NCBI GenBank assembly: GCA_032622095.1
Contig: CP136061.1
Coordinates: 216,038,373-216,102,372 of the forward strand
Length of the DNA stretch: 64,000 nt
Direction of reading: 5' to 3'
Source: Siphonodentalium dalli
Taxonomy: Eukaryota; Mollusca; Scaphopoda; Gadilida; Siphonodentaliidae
In this document: in pieces, positions 23,136 through 35,758 of the stretch
Layout: every line of letters starts with the position of its first letter
How positions within the stretch are numbered: position 1 is the first letter of the stretch
Translations under genes and position numbers: made by a program
The notes under the pieces: model-generated
The model's database searches: none
Seen by the model: the letters and a program-made list of their open reading frames with translations, nothing else
What the model was told of the DNA's origin: nothing

Positions 23136-23459
23136 ATAACCACTAAACTTTAACAGTTTACCGGAAGATTGGCGTTCAATAAATTATGTTAACGCACTGT
23201 GGTAGTTCTAGAAATATTACAGTCTTGTAAATCGCAAGCATAGAAGTTTTTTAGTTTTTATCTGTGTTTTCTGCCTTATATACAATCACTGGGGCGCTAC
23301 CTATATTTTTATTCTTTGGTGATTTTGTGCGCTTATATGAGCTATTCGTTCCGACTACGCTCCGGTTCCTTGTTGATTTTTTTAAATAGTTGCTAGCACT
23401 CTGCTCAAATTCTTACAAATGTTTTCTAAAATCGAGAGAAGGTGAATGTCAAACTCTTA
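23136..23459. other. Unassigned sequence
   Basis: No supported feature. Confidence 0.4.
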
Positions 23460-23975
23460 TTAGCGCGCGCCGCGTGTATACTGCTCTGCAAATTGTTGAA
23501 AGCTGTGGTCCCATGGGCATTTTATTTATAGATAATTGTTTTTTTCCGGTTTAAAAGTCGAACTGCGCGACCAGGAGGCCGAGTCCGGTAAAAGGTGTAG
23601 TTGGGAATTTCAATTTCGTTTATTGTCCTTTACATTATTATGCCAATAATGTGATTTTTGGTTTGTGACAAGCTATGTCAATTACCAATAAAAGAAATTT
23701 AAAAGATAATTTGTAAGTCTTATATTTCAACTTTTATAAATATTTTTCGTTCTGCAGCCCACTGATGGTTGTGGTCGGAGACGGCCGAGTCGGCCACCGG
23801 TTCGTTAATTAGGTGCTGGTTGTTATTGTTATTTTAACGGAATTCTGAGCTGGTCATTCGCGAAACCAATATATTTTATATTCTATAATTACAATCATGG
23901 GTATATAATATATAATCTTGAGCGCGTTACCATTTCTGACTATGGTTTTCTTGTATATATAGCTTAAGCATTTGT
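23460..23975 (-). repeat. Dispersed repeat G with GC-rich tail, inverse copy
   Basis: From GTGTATACTGCTCTGCA, through GACCAGGAGGCCGAGTCC and AAAAGGTGTAGTTGGGA, to GCGCGTTACCATTTCTGA. Matches 893-1135 in reverse, 18425-18545 at its left end, and 19675-19850 at its right end. It is the fullest G copy in the window. Confidence 0.7.
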
Positions 23976-24438
23976 TTTCCTGTGTATATTTCATATGGGG
24001 TATTGCGGACACGTTTCCACCAAAGTATAATCAAGCACATTGCACGGATAAAGACTGCGCAGCATCTGGGAGGCCAACTATATGTGCTACGGGGAAAATA
24101 GCGACCGGTTTATTAATACTGTGCCCCTAACAATGACTTGAAATCTTAAAAATAGCGCTTATTGGCGATTTAATATTTCCGATCATATTCTTTGGCATCG
24201 TTCAAGGGTCGATTCTTTGGTGATGAATGATTAAATGTATTGTAATTTATGGGATATTGGGTGAGCCAAAGAATGTACATAAATAAAGAGAGTAGTTGGG
24301 CGCGAAGCGCCCGGGATGATCGAAAAGATCGAGTGATCTTTTCCTTCACCCCACAAAAAAGACTGTATATCGGACTGTTCCCATTTAAATGTGATAGTTA
24401 GTAATCAATATGGCTTCGCTTGTGTTTTGTGATGTGTT
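23976..24438. other. Unassigned sequence
   Basis: No gene recognised. GATCGAAAAGATCGAGTGATC near 24318 forms small hairpins of unknown meaning. Confidence 0.4.
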
Positions 24439-24441
24439 TTA

Positions 24442-25955
24442 GGGCGCGTACACATGAAGCTGCAAGAAAATATCTGCAAGAAAATATCAGGTACAATTGT
24501 ACTCTGATATTTTCTTGCTGCAAAGATTACGCCCGTGAGAAAGCGACGGGTTATATGGCGTTGATTGAGCTCAATGTGACTAGTGTTAGTCGTGTTTGTT
24601 GAAGTGAATAACTGCGGACAAACAACCTATAGTCCATATCGAATATTCATAGAGTTATAAAGTGTTATGGAAAATTTTAAATGCCACCTATTTTAACGAG
24701 AAAGGAACGCGCCCTCGTCGTTGGAGTAGGGATGTGTGTTCTTCATGAACACACGAAATGACATCTAAACAGACGTTGGTGGGTTCGGCCCTGGGCCACA
24801 TCCCACATGCGAGAAGAGCGAGGAGCCGCCAACAATTTCTTATTCGAAACGTACATACAGTCCAAATTAAAGTAAAACAACTAAATCAAGGCATGTGAGG
24901 TACCAAATATAAAGCATCCCCATACACACAGGAACGTGGCGAGAGGGTTTCCGTTGGGGGTGTCCACATTAGGAAATTCCAACTGCACCACCCCCTTGAA
25001 TCAGAATCAGACCAAACACAAGTTTTCCATAATTCCATTTGCACCCCCTTGCACCTCATTGCTCTTAGGCCTAATATTAGTCCATGGTTCGGCCCGGTGT
25101 GCGAAAATTTTGTAATCTTAACATGAAAATAGCAAAATCCTACCATCTAGACTATCCTCAAGCATTCCTAGAGTTGGAAATTTAAAACCTGACACCCCAC
25201 TTAGGTTGGACAATTTACAACTGATGACAATTTTTCAATGATAATGTTGACCAAATGTATGACAATATTGTTTTCTTAAATTAACTAGCAGTTTTTTACT
25301 TTTGACTGGCCACGGGGGAGGGACCAGGACAAGAGCTTTCCAAGTGTTGGAAATTTGCAACCTGTCACCCCCCTGAGGTTGGAAAGTTTCCAACTGATAA
25401 CCATTTCAGACCATATTTTGTTTACCAAAAATAGGAAAATATGCAAATATTGGTCCAAAAACAATTAATTCCCCCCAAGAAATTTTTTGAAAATCAAACT
25501 ACAAGAACATTTTCAAACTATTGTTGGTGTGAAATTTCCAACTGTTTTGGCAGGTATGAAATTTCCAAATTTTGACCAAAGTTGGGGGGGGGGTGAGACA
25601 CCCCCAACACCCCCACCCTGTCGTCACGTCTCTGCACACACGTATATACATGTATATATATAATACATCAGCGGTTCTGACAACCAATATAACATGGAAA
25701 TACGTAGTATGTTGAAACAGACGATACTATTGATGGATCATAACTCGAGCGTTTGAATTGTTACGATCATATCCCCGCGAGATTAGTTAACGGATACCGA
25801 TGGCTACCTATCAAGGTGAACACATATCACCAATGGGCGATAAAATATCAGCGCGCTGCCTTCGTCTGATATTTTCCGGTATTATTTATTTCATTGGTCA
25901 AGTAAGTCACATGGGGCATACCTGATATTTTCTTGCTGGCCATGTGTACGCGCCC
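24442..25955. mobile_element. 1.5-kb element with TTA target duplication
   Basis: The TIRs are GGGCGCGTACACATG (left, 24442) and its inverse CATGTGTACGCGCCC (25941-25955). Both have subterminal GCAAGAAAATATCAG in mirror positions and TTA flanks at 24439-24441 and 25956-25958. A 3-bp TTA duplication suggests PIF/Harbinger relatives. The interior has repeated CAACCTGTCACCCCC-like blocks (25130-25620) and no transposase. Confidence 0.8.
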
Positions 25956-25966
25956 TTAATGTAGTG

Positions 25967-26424
25967 TCCAATAGGGAGCCTCGCATATATAAGAGAATGC
26001 AGCGGCTTACAGTGTCAATTAGGTAAATATTGTTAAGCCAATGTATTCTCTGATATATGCTAGGCTCCATATGGGAGACGCTTATATATAAGATAATGCA
26101 ATGGCACAGGGTTTTCGCCAAATTTCAGGAAGCTCCAGTCATGGCAGGGTTCAGGGGCGTTGCCACAAATCGAAGCTCTCAGTTTTATTTGTGGAGAAAA
26201 GGCTCTACGTGGAGTTCATTTCACTGCATGTTACTCCACTGCACATAGAAACCAACAACCACCAGCAAGCAACTGACAAACGATGTATATGAGATACTTG
26301 ATAACTGTTTTAGAGAAATAACATTGACACTAAATAACCATTCCATGACTGGAGCTTCCTGACATTTTGCGAAAACCCTGTGCCACTGCATTCTCTTAAA
26401 TATGTGAGTCTCTCATTGGAATTT
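25967..26424. mobile_element. Small inverted-repeat element (MITE-like)
   Basis: CCAATAGGGAGCCTCGCATA and AAGAGAATGCAG on the left mirror TTCTCTTAAATATGTGAG and TCTCTCATTGG on the right. An inner pair GCACAGGGTTTTCGCCAAAT with AAGCTCCAGTCATGG (about 26103-26146) mirrors 26343-26390. The left terminus is present twice. No coding capacity. Confidence 0.7.
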
Positions 26425-26510
26425 CAGGAAGCTCAAGTTATGGAAGGGTTAAGTATCGTTCAAAAGTACAGCCGAACCAGGATGTTTAACTCTACTCTCT
26501 TAATTGTGCT

Positions 26511-26997
26511 TAAAGGTACTCAACCCGTAAAGAGGGTCCCCATCTCAACAGATTCCAACAACAACAATCCGATCAGAGGGTCCTATATTACTATTTCTTT
26601 GGCTTTGGGGGTAAAAAATATTTGATTCGAGTCGAGGAACCCATCAAACAAAGCTCAGAGTTATTAGATATTGATTTTTGAAAATTCTTATGTTCTCGAG
26701 ATGAGTACTGATAACTGCCGTCAATTTGGTAACCTGCTCGAGATTTTACGCCAAAATTCTATTCAAACAGACAAGGATGGATAACTCTATAATCAAGTGG
26801 GTAATAATAACGAATTTTTGATTGTCTTCTGGGCCAGAAAGAATTCCCGATAATGAAAAATAATAGATTTCTAAAATCGATATCTAACAAATCTGAGCTT
26901 TGATGGGTGACTTCCTCGACTCGAATCAAATATTTTTGACCCCCGAAGCCATTGAAATAGTAATTGAGAGGAGTTTTATCGGGTTGAGTACCTTTAA
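26511..26997 (+). mobile_element. TTAA MITE family T1, copy 2
   Basis: TTAA, then AGGTACTCAACCCG at the left, and CGGGTTGAGTACCT, then TTAA, at the right. The interior contains a direct partial inversion of the core (TTTGGGGGTAAAAAATATTT left, AATATTTTTGACCCCCGAAG right). It is nearly the same as 27660-28136. Confidence 0.9.
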
Positions 26998-26999
26998 GG

Positions 27000-27350
27000 T
27001 TATTCAATACCGCTCATATATCATACATTATTGCACCAATGTCAGGTGTGTTGTAGACATGTACGCGGCTACGCGCAGTTAATTTAGAGTAGAGAACACT
27101 TCAATACATTTTGGGTGCTATAATGGACGACAGGGTTGGACAGACGTGCCTGTTTGCACCAACCCAATTTAATTAAGCGCGGATCAATCTATGAGGGCAA
27201 GACATTATAAACATTTCTGTTTATTAAACGAATGCGAATGTTCAGTTCAAATAAACCTCGGCGAGTTCTGAGAATCAGTGTGATCATTTGCACAGTGTGT
27301 CTATTACAAGGTAAGTAGAGTATACTCAGATGTCCGTCGTTTTTCTAGTT
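27000..27350. other. Unassigned sequence
   Basis: No supported feature. CACAAGGTAAGT-like donors are too weak to use alone. Confidence 0.35.
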
Positions 27351-27354
27351 ATTA

Positions 27355-28172
27355 CCTATTTTGTGATATCATTAATTCTTGTGATATCATATATTCATTT
27401 TTTGATATCACAAGAATTAATTAATTAAAATCGATAATATGATAAAATCACATATTCGATATTATGATATCATATATTTATTTTATGCTATCGCTCGAAT
27501 TTGTGATATCCATATATTCATTTTGTGATATCACTAATTCGGATGAAAAGACTATTTGTTGATATCAGTAAATGCATTTAGTAATATCATAAAATATTTA
27601 TTGATATCATAAAATGAATTTTCTATTTGGTGATATCATACATTCGATTTAATTATATCTTAAAGGTACTCAACCCGTAAAGAGGGTCCCCATCTCAACA
27701 GATTCCAACAACAACAATCCGATCAGAGGGTCCTATATTACTATTTCTTTGGCTTTGGGGGTAAAAAATATTTGATTCGAGTCGAGGAACCCATCAAACA
27801 AAGCTCAGAGTTATTAGATATTGATTTTTCAAATTTGTTATGTTCTCGAGATGAGTACTAATAACTGTCGTAATCTGCTCTGGATGTGTACTCCAAATCT
27901 ATTCAAACAGACAAGGATGAATAACTCTAAAATCAAGTGGTAATTTTAACGCAATTTTGACTGAGTTCTGGGCCAGATAGTATTCCCGATAATGAAAAAT
28001 AATAGATTTCTAAAATCGATATCTAACAAATCTGAGCTTTGATGGGTGACTTCCTCGACTCGAATCAAATATTTTTGACCCCCGAAGCCATTGAAATAGT
28101 AATTGAGAGGAGTTTTATCGGGTTGAGTACCTTTAAATTAATTTTATGATATCACTAATTCGAATTAGTGAT
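27355..28172. repeat. TGATATCA-rich array interrupted by a MITE
   Basis: The array 27355-27659 and its continuation 28137-28172 are split by a family T1 MITE. It is similar in unit content to 17560-18085. Confidence 0.8.
27660..28136 (+). mobile_element. TTAA MITE family T1, copy 3
   Basis: TTAA at 27660-27663 and 28133-28136, with TIR AGGTACTCAACCCG. Near-identical to copy 2 over the left 180 bp. It is inserted into the TGATATCA-rich array. Confidence 0.92.
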
Positions 28173-28680
28173 ATCCGGCTATCAATGAAAAATGACGATT
28201 GCCTGATAATATCTTAACACTGATTGTGAATGTCAACATCATTTTATGAACAACGATTATATTAACAGCCTATTGGCGATGACTATTTCTTAACATGACA
28301 CACTTATACTCAATGAAATATATAGTCGCAAAAAACGCCGCATGTACCCATGCAGCGATCTAATCGGACCGATCAGATCCATTTTTTTCTCTTTCTATAT
28401 GCTTCGAATTACACTCTTAGAATACGTAAAACGTATACATGTAGAAAACGTATTCTCAAAACGCCAGATAGGGATGTGGCGACAGGAATTGTTGGAGGAG
28501 TTCAGACCCCCTGACTTCGATCAAAAAAACGGTTGGAAATTTCATGACTGACACAACATCACTTGGAATTGTTCTCATATCTTTCGATTTTCAGCCATTA
28601 TTTTGTGTGAATTTAGTTTTTTAGACCACAAGTGGCTTATTTTCTTAACTTGTTGTCATATCTTTTAACTGACATGGTCA
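28173..28680. repeat. Degraded relative of the 21-23 kb foldback element
   Basis: AATGAAAAATGACGATTGCC, TGGCGATGACTATTTCTTAA and TTTAGACCACAAGTGGCTTA match the inverse of 22520-22870. Confidence 0.7.
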
Positions 28681-29625
28681 TCAATTAGGAAAAAACTTGC
28701 CATAACGATGGAAAAGATGACTCAAGAAATACCGCTAAGGAAGACACAAGAGCTTCACCTGGTATTATGTGCTTACAATATGACTCATTGTGACACCTTT
28801 ATAGTTCTCTGCATAGGATAATTTATTCAAACATGAATAAAGCAGTAATAAATAAAGCAATTGATTGCTGTTTATAATACTTAATATATTGCTGGGTCTG
28901 ACAGCCCTACCGATGTGTCTTCCTGTCCAACAAGAAATTCAATTAATTGAGGTAAAACACACACTTTACACACTAAGTGGTACTGATAAGATGCAAGGGG
29001 TAAGACAGTATCTCAAATGAGATGCATTTTGCCAACATTCGAAATTTATCATCACATTTTCTTCGATATGAATTTATTAAAATTGTCTACCAACTAGTAA
29101 GAGTTTCTCATATATATTATATCGATGACTGAAACATTACCAGTATAACGGTCTATTCAACATTAAAAGAATGAATGTATTTAACTGAGGTCAACTTTCC
29201 ACTCTCATTCTTCTGTCACCGTGGACGATGATGTTAAAGGGTTACTAGGGGTAGGCCAAATTTCCATGTGGATGATTTATCAAAATAGCTTAAATAGGTA
29301 TCATTCATCTTCCGAAAGAATTAAACACATCTACTTTATGCTTTAAGATACTTTATCATTATCAGAAGGTGGTATCGATGGTAACTTTAATGAAACTTCA
29401 TTAATTTTGCTCAAATTCGTATTGTGTTCTATAACTGGGTCTCAGAGAAACTGTCACTTACAAATGATATCTATTTATGTTACATGACGCGGACAATGTA
29501 AGATGAGATTCATTTTTTAAAAACAAGTAGAAGATAGATTTATACGTTTGATGTACATGTATAGTGATAGAACTGGAATATAATTTGAATATAAAACTGT
29601 CAAATGTCAAACAGCAGTGCTGCCC
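28681..29625. other. Unassigned sequence
   Basis: About 0.9 kb of AT-rich sequence without a supported gene or repeat. Confidence 0.5.
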
Positions 29626-29627
29626 CT

Positions 29628-30057
29628 TTAAAGGTACTGAATCCGATCAGACGGTACCCATATCATCAAAATACAACAACATCATTTCTTCAAAATACGC
29701 TATAGTTATCACAATCTATTAATTGCAACAAATAATGCTAACCACTGTCAGTTATAGTATAAAAGTTCCCAAAACGCGTTATTTTTCAACATTTTGTTCA
29801 AAGAAATATGGCCGTATTATCACTTGATTTCAGAGTTATCAATCTTCATCCGCAATTTTGTCCGAGATCGTCCGTTTGACTACGTTTTTCTGGGCCTCAA
29901 ATAATTGCACATTTTGAGAAATAACAGACTTTAAAATCATTATCTGATTACTCTGAGCTTTGATGGGTGGGTTCCTCGACTCGAATCAAATATGTTTTAC
30001 CCCCGAAGTCAAAAAAATAGTAATTTGGGAGCGTTAATTCGGATAATGCACCTTTAA
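29628..30057 (+). mobile_element. TTAA MITE family T1, copy 4
   Basis: TTAA, then AGGTACTGAATCCGATCAGA at the left, and GCGTTAATTCGGATAATGCA, then CCTTTAA, at the right. It has the same two unlike ends as copy 1, in the opposite orientation. Confidence 0.88.
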
Positions 30058-30419
30058 GTAGTAACAGTCGTTACCGCCGTGTGCTACTCTTCTAATTTGC
30101 GAAATATGTCGATGTCGGCCACGGTGACATACCTTTTTAAGTAGCCTATAATATTTATTTCACTGAAGTATCGTATTTCCATAAAAGTAAAATAGGCGTA
30201 ATTACAACTGTTCGGAGGTGTGTCAAGTTACAAACGTTCGTTATCGTGGTCTTCATTCTCTACTCCCCGGTCCTTAAACATCATACAATCAGAAAGTATG
30301 TGCCATCATGAGACATCACTGCGTGATGTAAAAATAATTTGAAAGTTATTGAAGATCCAAAAAGTTGATAAGTTGATTGGTGTGAATGTATCTACCACGA
30401 GGTCTCAGGCGATCTACCC

Positions 30420-30680
30420 CTTCACATTTAAAATAGCACACTACAGTAATGCCCTAAATAATCGACTCCTTAACCACAGCATAATTATGGGTAATTTTTC
30501 AGGATTTAGTCGGAAATATGGCTTGTTGCCATTCGTCGGAAAGCTCTCATTGAGAGCTTTCCGCGATGAATGGCAACAACCGATATTTCCGACTAAATCC
30601 TGAAAAATTACCCATAATTATGCTGTGGTTAAGGAGTCGATTATTTGGGGCATTACTGTAGTGTGCTATTTTGAATGTGA
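30420..30680. mobile_element. Near-perfect palindrome, 130-bp arms, one-base centre
   Basis: The centre is AAAGCTCTCA, T, TGAGAGCTTT (30540-30560). The arms run out to TTCACATTTAAAATAGCACA on the left and its near-complement ending at 30680. Few mismatches. The open frame across it is incidental. Confidence 0.92.
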
Positions 30681-30684
30681 CTTG

Positions 30685-31625
30685 AGATTATAAACAAAAA
30701 ACACTTGTGCACCATACTTGAGAAAACCACTGTCTAAAAGATTTTGTCATTTCGTGATGGCGAGGTATTTGCCAACCCAAATAAAAAATGGAGATAACAG
30801 AAGCCGAAACGTGCGCAGATTCAGATATTTTTATCGGCAGTTTTATTTGTTTTTTTCAAAAACTTCATCGATAATACTGAGCAGTTAAATTTAGTTATCA
30901 GAATTTATGACTTGCACTGAATAACTGTACGGTACTTCAAAGCGTATTTTGTCAGTTGTGTTGGAATATGTCAATGATAATGACTGAGTTCTGTGAAATA
31001 CTGGTTAACTTTCTATTTGTTTGACGAATGTCACAACATTGTAACGCTTCCAGTAACGAGGAGCATATTTAACGAAGAGCAACGTTTGCAGCATAAATAA
31101 ACTTTTACTCCGAATGCAAGGGTAGCATACCATTCAAGGGCTTGGGTTGGTTGGTTGAGGGCTAAATATGCCCACAAAAACTTAATAAAAATTACATGGA
31201 AATGCAAGGTGACCATCCAACTTCAAGATGATATCGGGTTAATTAGTTCTCTTGTGTGTATGTCACAACAACTGCTTTGCTAAGTTAAAATGTCCGTGAT
31301 TTTGGTCGAACTGCAATGTTTATCAAGAAATTATTATGTGCATTGTTGGTTATTTGAATAATCAAGGCAGTCGAGTGGATGCTCTACATATATGTGTACA
31401 ATAACTAGGCATCGAGCAGATTGAAATGCAATGATAACAGCCATAAAATGTCAGTGTTCTTCCATGTGTACTAAATCTTATCGACGCAATCATGGGTGCT
31501 CAATTTCCTGGTAACCTCGTTTCTCGGAAGTTGGATCTTTTGGGTGTTCAATACCTGTTCCTTTGAAATTAAATCATATGAATTGTTGCTTGAAGTAGCT
31601 TTAAAAATCAGCCAAATTAATAGCT
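30685..31625. other. Unassigned sequence
   Basis: No gene or repeat recognised. Confidence 0.5.
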
Positions 31626-32199
31626 ACACACTGTGACGGGGTTACAGTCATTTCGTACCCTCGAAATTTCGTACCCTACCAACTCGTACCCGATTTGGTC
31701 ATCTCGTACCCTCTGGTCGTGAGTCATTTCGTACCCTGTGGGTCATCTCGTACCCTCCTTCAGAAATGACAAGAAGAGCACCAGAACACCATAACGATGC
31801 ACTCTAAACGATGAACGAAGCCTAACATAACATCGTTTGGCATTCTGGCGGGCTTCTGTGTCATTTCATGGAGGTAAAACATGACATGCAAGGGCAGGAA
31901 AATACTCACGAACAGAAGCTACGAGATGACCAAATCAGTTACGAGTTGGCAGTTACGTAAGCCTCCCCCCCCATAAATCATTCAATATACATACCATCAA
32001 CCATAAGCTATGCATGATTATCATATTGGCATTTGCAGATGTTGCATACCTGAATCGTCTAGAACTGGTGATGAAAACAAGGGAAACAACGTCAAGAGTG
32101 AATTTGGTGCGGGAGAATATGTTATCTATCATGTATTACCATTAACTTTATCACATACAATTTGGGACCCTCAGTCTGCGGGTACTAAATGACCAACAT

Positions 32200-35080
32200 A
32201 AAATATTAATTCAGTTCACAGACCATTTATAATTTCTTTTTATAAATGGTTATACAAAAAGTTGTTTGACAATTTTAATTGGGTCTCAAGACTTTTTATG
32301 AACAATCTATACATTGAAAATACTTTAATTTAAACTACTTTCTGTTTTATTTTAGACGAAAAGAGAAACGTCAGTTGATAGTAAACTTACCGCATAGATA
32401 GATGTGAATATCGCGACAGTCCATAGAGCAATGGCAGCATTTTCTGATATTTTTACCGCGAAATCACAAGTCACGCCTTAGACCACGCCAACTAACTAAC
32501 TCGGATTCCCATTGGTCATTACAATCTCTTGTCACGTTAAGGACAGGTGTCACACCTCTCTTTGTCTTCATCTAAATGAACACCTCCCAAGATGAGGGAA
32601 ACCTCTAATCCTCATTATGTTGTGTTCAAATAAATTATTTATTAAAAACAATGATTAAAAATGAAATTGAAGGGGTTAAACTTAAAATATGCGTTTATCG
32701 CTGGATTTGGAAACTAAATTCACAAGATAACCATCACAGAAAACTTCCACCGCCGACTTATTCTCGTTATTTTATAAAAATGTTAATACATGTTTTGTTT
32801 CATTCGAGGTTCTAAGTTGTAACTGAGACAGACAGCCCAGAATCATTCCAAACAGTCAATGAATAAATTTAGTATATCCATATGCATTCTCTCTTCCTAT
32901 TTATAATAAGATAGCAAATATTACCTGCAGTATATTGAACCATAAAATATATTATTTAAAAAAAATAGTTTATCTATTTATTACTACATACACAGACATA
33001 CATATACATAACAATCACTATTTTAAAACAGCATGACCTGTTGTCTTTTTCATCATTCTGAACTTCTACCTGATAAACGATTGTTATGTATATGACGTTC
33101 TTGAACTGTTGACAATTCATCGCATGGTTTGTTTTTGCCCCTAAACCCCGCGATTAAAGCGAAACACAGTCACAGTCATAAAATCTGAACGAACGTTACC
33201 GACTTCACGGCAATTAATCTTTTTTTTTTTTGTTAGCTAAAATGACAGTATTTATCGTGACGGAAACGAGAAACGCTCTTTAAGTTTCAACGCCGAATAA
33301 GAAAGGATGTTTTGTACTTAATTATAAATAATTATAAATACGTTTGTTTATCTTTCCGATACTAAATAGGGTGCATAAATATATAGAAGTATACCGTTTT
33401 ATTTCCCGAGCTACACGTATCATTGCCGTCTCTGAATGGTTTAAACAATATTTATTTCTACCCTCAATTAATACATATATACATGAAACAAAACATTGAT
33501 CATTGTGATTTATATGACAGGTTAGAATAGAAGAGGGTGAAGAGGACCTAACAACAAGCGGGTCACCGCTTATCTGAAGTTATCTCCTCAGAAAAGAAAA
33601 GCATGCAGAATAGTATGTGACTGTCTGCACAACGTTCAACACTAGTTGTTGCGTTTTATTTACGAAAATGGTTCCAATCAATCCATAGTTTCCATTCTAT
33701 TTATTTTTGTCAACACTTTTGTTAAATGTTTATATATGTTATATAGTAGGATTGGAATTAAAGATACGGGCGGCGTTGGCGATGGGTGTGCTGTTAAAAT
33801 ATTCAGCTCCGTCAAAAACCGCCATAAACAGAAAGAATAGTCAAATATAGACAGACTTTGTTCTTATACAATTCAGAAATATGGCATAAACAGTATGGTA
33901 TTGTAAATCAAAAGCAAAAAACGTAACGTTACCTGACTTTTGTTTAGATCCGGACATGGTAACATAAAAATAGTTATTTGTTACTGCTTTCCTGATATGG
34001 AAAAAATAAAGAGCGTTTATATCATTTGTGTGTGATTAGAATTGCGCTGTGGTATGTAAAACTTCTGTAACACGAGCAGGCTCTTGTTTACTACACCATC
34101 GTACGTCTTGATGACAATATAATATTTAGCGCTGATTATGTTTGGCATATGAACAAAGCTATATATATATTTTAATATTCCTTCTGTTGATGGCGATTTG
34201 AACAAATATGAATATTTCTGCAACGAACGCCGCCCGTGCCTTTAAATATGTTTACACTAAAATGGTTCAATAAATACAAGACATGCTTAACAAGGGCTTA
34301 TTAATATGCAAGTCGATCATTGTAATTTTTACTAGGCTGGCAAAAATTCAAAACGCATTAAATCTTCTTCTTTTTATAGTCGATATCTGGCCATCACAAG
34401 TTCATATTAATTATATCGTGCCTTGGGTCCGATATAATTATTTTTCGGATGGTTGTTTTATGATGTCCAATCCGACAGGGCCTCTTTAATTTAAAATAAT
34501 CAAGACCTCACAGAAGATGTTAAAAATAAAATATATACTCGATATATGATATCACAGAGAAAGAAGAGTAGTATATATAACGCCATTGATGTCAGCTATT
34601 TCGCACCTGTAATGTGTTAAACGTCTCTCACACATGTAAGGTGGACGTTTTTGTGCCAAAAACATTCCCTCTTCTTTTTTTCCATTTCTGACTGTTTCTG
34701 GTGTAATTTTTTTTACCACGTTGGTGGATTTAATCAAATGCGCGCACAGTCCTCGTGATGTGCACATGTACATGCATGATAAATAGTATAAACATTTTTT
34801 TATTTCCAATTCCAAACAAATAACATAATATACAAATGACACATAAATGCAAAATAGAAGTCTTAATATAATTATGGAAACAATTATCAGACAAGCCCGA
34901 GGGCTTATATGAAGTATTCTCCCATTTGGCTACATGCCCCGTCCCCAATAAGTGATGGGAAGGATTGGAAATAAAGGTTTTCGGAGAATTGGAGATATAT
35001 GACATAATCTGAGTTAGGTTTATATGGGAGAAAAGGGAAGAACATATAGTATTCGGGATAACAGGCGGCAGAGAAAGAAA
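32200..35080. other. Unassigned interior of the 9-kb element
   Basis: AT-rich, no coding frame of note, no tandem structure. A 15-copy-scale search for transposase motifs on either strand by eye found nothing. Confidence 0.45.
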
Positions 35081-35269
35081 AGAAAGAGATGGTAATCACT
35101 TCAACTTATTGGCATAGTATGCGGGTGGGCACATGCAGAGTCGGGTTGTACATGTATAACGTGCTCTGTTGCCCTCCCTCTGTATTGGGAGTTTGGGGAA
35201 CGGACCTGGGAGTATTTCGAAGAGGCAAAGCCTCTCCCATACAACCCACTTTGGAAATATTTGGTGAGG

Positions 35270-35758
35270 TCATGAGAATTGGATACATCGCACATGACGG
35301 GGTGAACATAAAATGAAAAATGCTTTCTTTTTCTTTCTGTTTTCTGTTGATGTTGATTTTGGAGGTGATGACATAGCCATAACTGCTTTGGATTTGGCTA
35401 TTTCTTCTTTAGATTTGGCTATGTCCTCTTGTACACCTCTGAGTATGTTCTCAATCTGGCCACCGAGTAGGAGCCGGTGCTGTTGTTGTTGATGATGCTG
35501 GTCGTGGTGGCGATGGATGTCTCCTGGCTGATGTATTCCGGAAGAGTCTGTCTCCAATACGGCATCAGCAGCGGCAGCTTGCTGGGTTACGTCAGTCAGC
35601 ACTCCAGCGGGGGAGGCGTCTCTCAGACCTCTCCCGGACTGGACTTCCGGTACAATCATCGGTGGTACGCAGGCGACCAACAGTCTTCGCAGCCAAGTGG
35701 GAAAGGGCAGCCAGCCGACCAACAGCTGCATTCTTCTTTCTCCACTCAGCCCTCCGAG
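35270..35758 (-). CDS. Possible coding exon, His/Gln-rich linker and charged helix
   Basis: Function not recognised. On the minus strand, GCAATTTATCAG (35759-35770) is a plausible 3' splice site. The frame then stays open about 160 codons to a stop near 35270. It reads: ERRMQLLVGWLPFPTWLRR near the start, an Ala/Asp-rich stretch, a His/Gln-rich segment (HRHHDQHHQQQQH), then ENILRGVQEDIAKSKEEIAK with a repeated seven-residue unit, and a basic KKKK patch. It is more GC-rich than its surroundings and lies inside the 9-kb element. The layout (low-complexity linker plus C-terminal helix) is reminiscent of Myb/SANT-like accessory proteins of some DNA transposons. No Myb domain is visible, so that is only a guess. 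It could instead be an exon of a host gene. Confidence 0.4.
   Translation of the reverse strand, partial: LGGLSGERRMQLLVGWLPFPTWLRRLLVACVPPMIVPEVQSGRGLRDASPAGVLTDVTQQAAAADAVLETDSSGIHQPGDIHRHHDQHHQQQQHRLLLGGQIENILRGVQEDIAKSKEEIAKSKAVMAMSSPPKSTSTENRKKKKAFFILCSPRHVRCIQFS

Noticed and set aside
30349-30603. 84-codon frame across the palindrome
   Set aside because: The second half is the reverse complement of the first; no coding signal.
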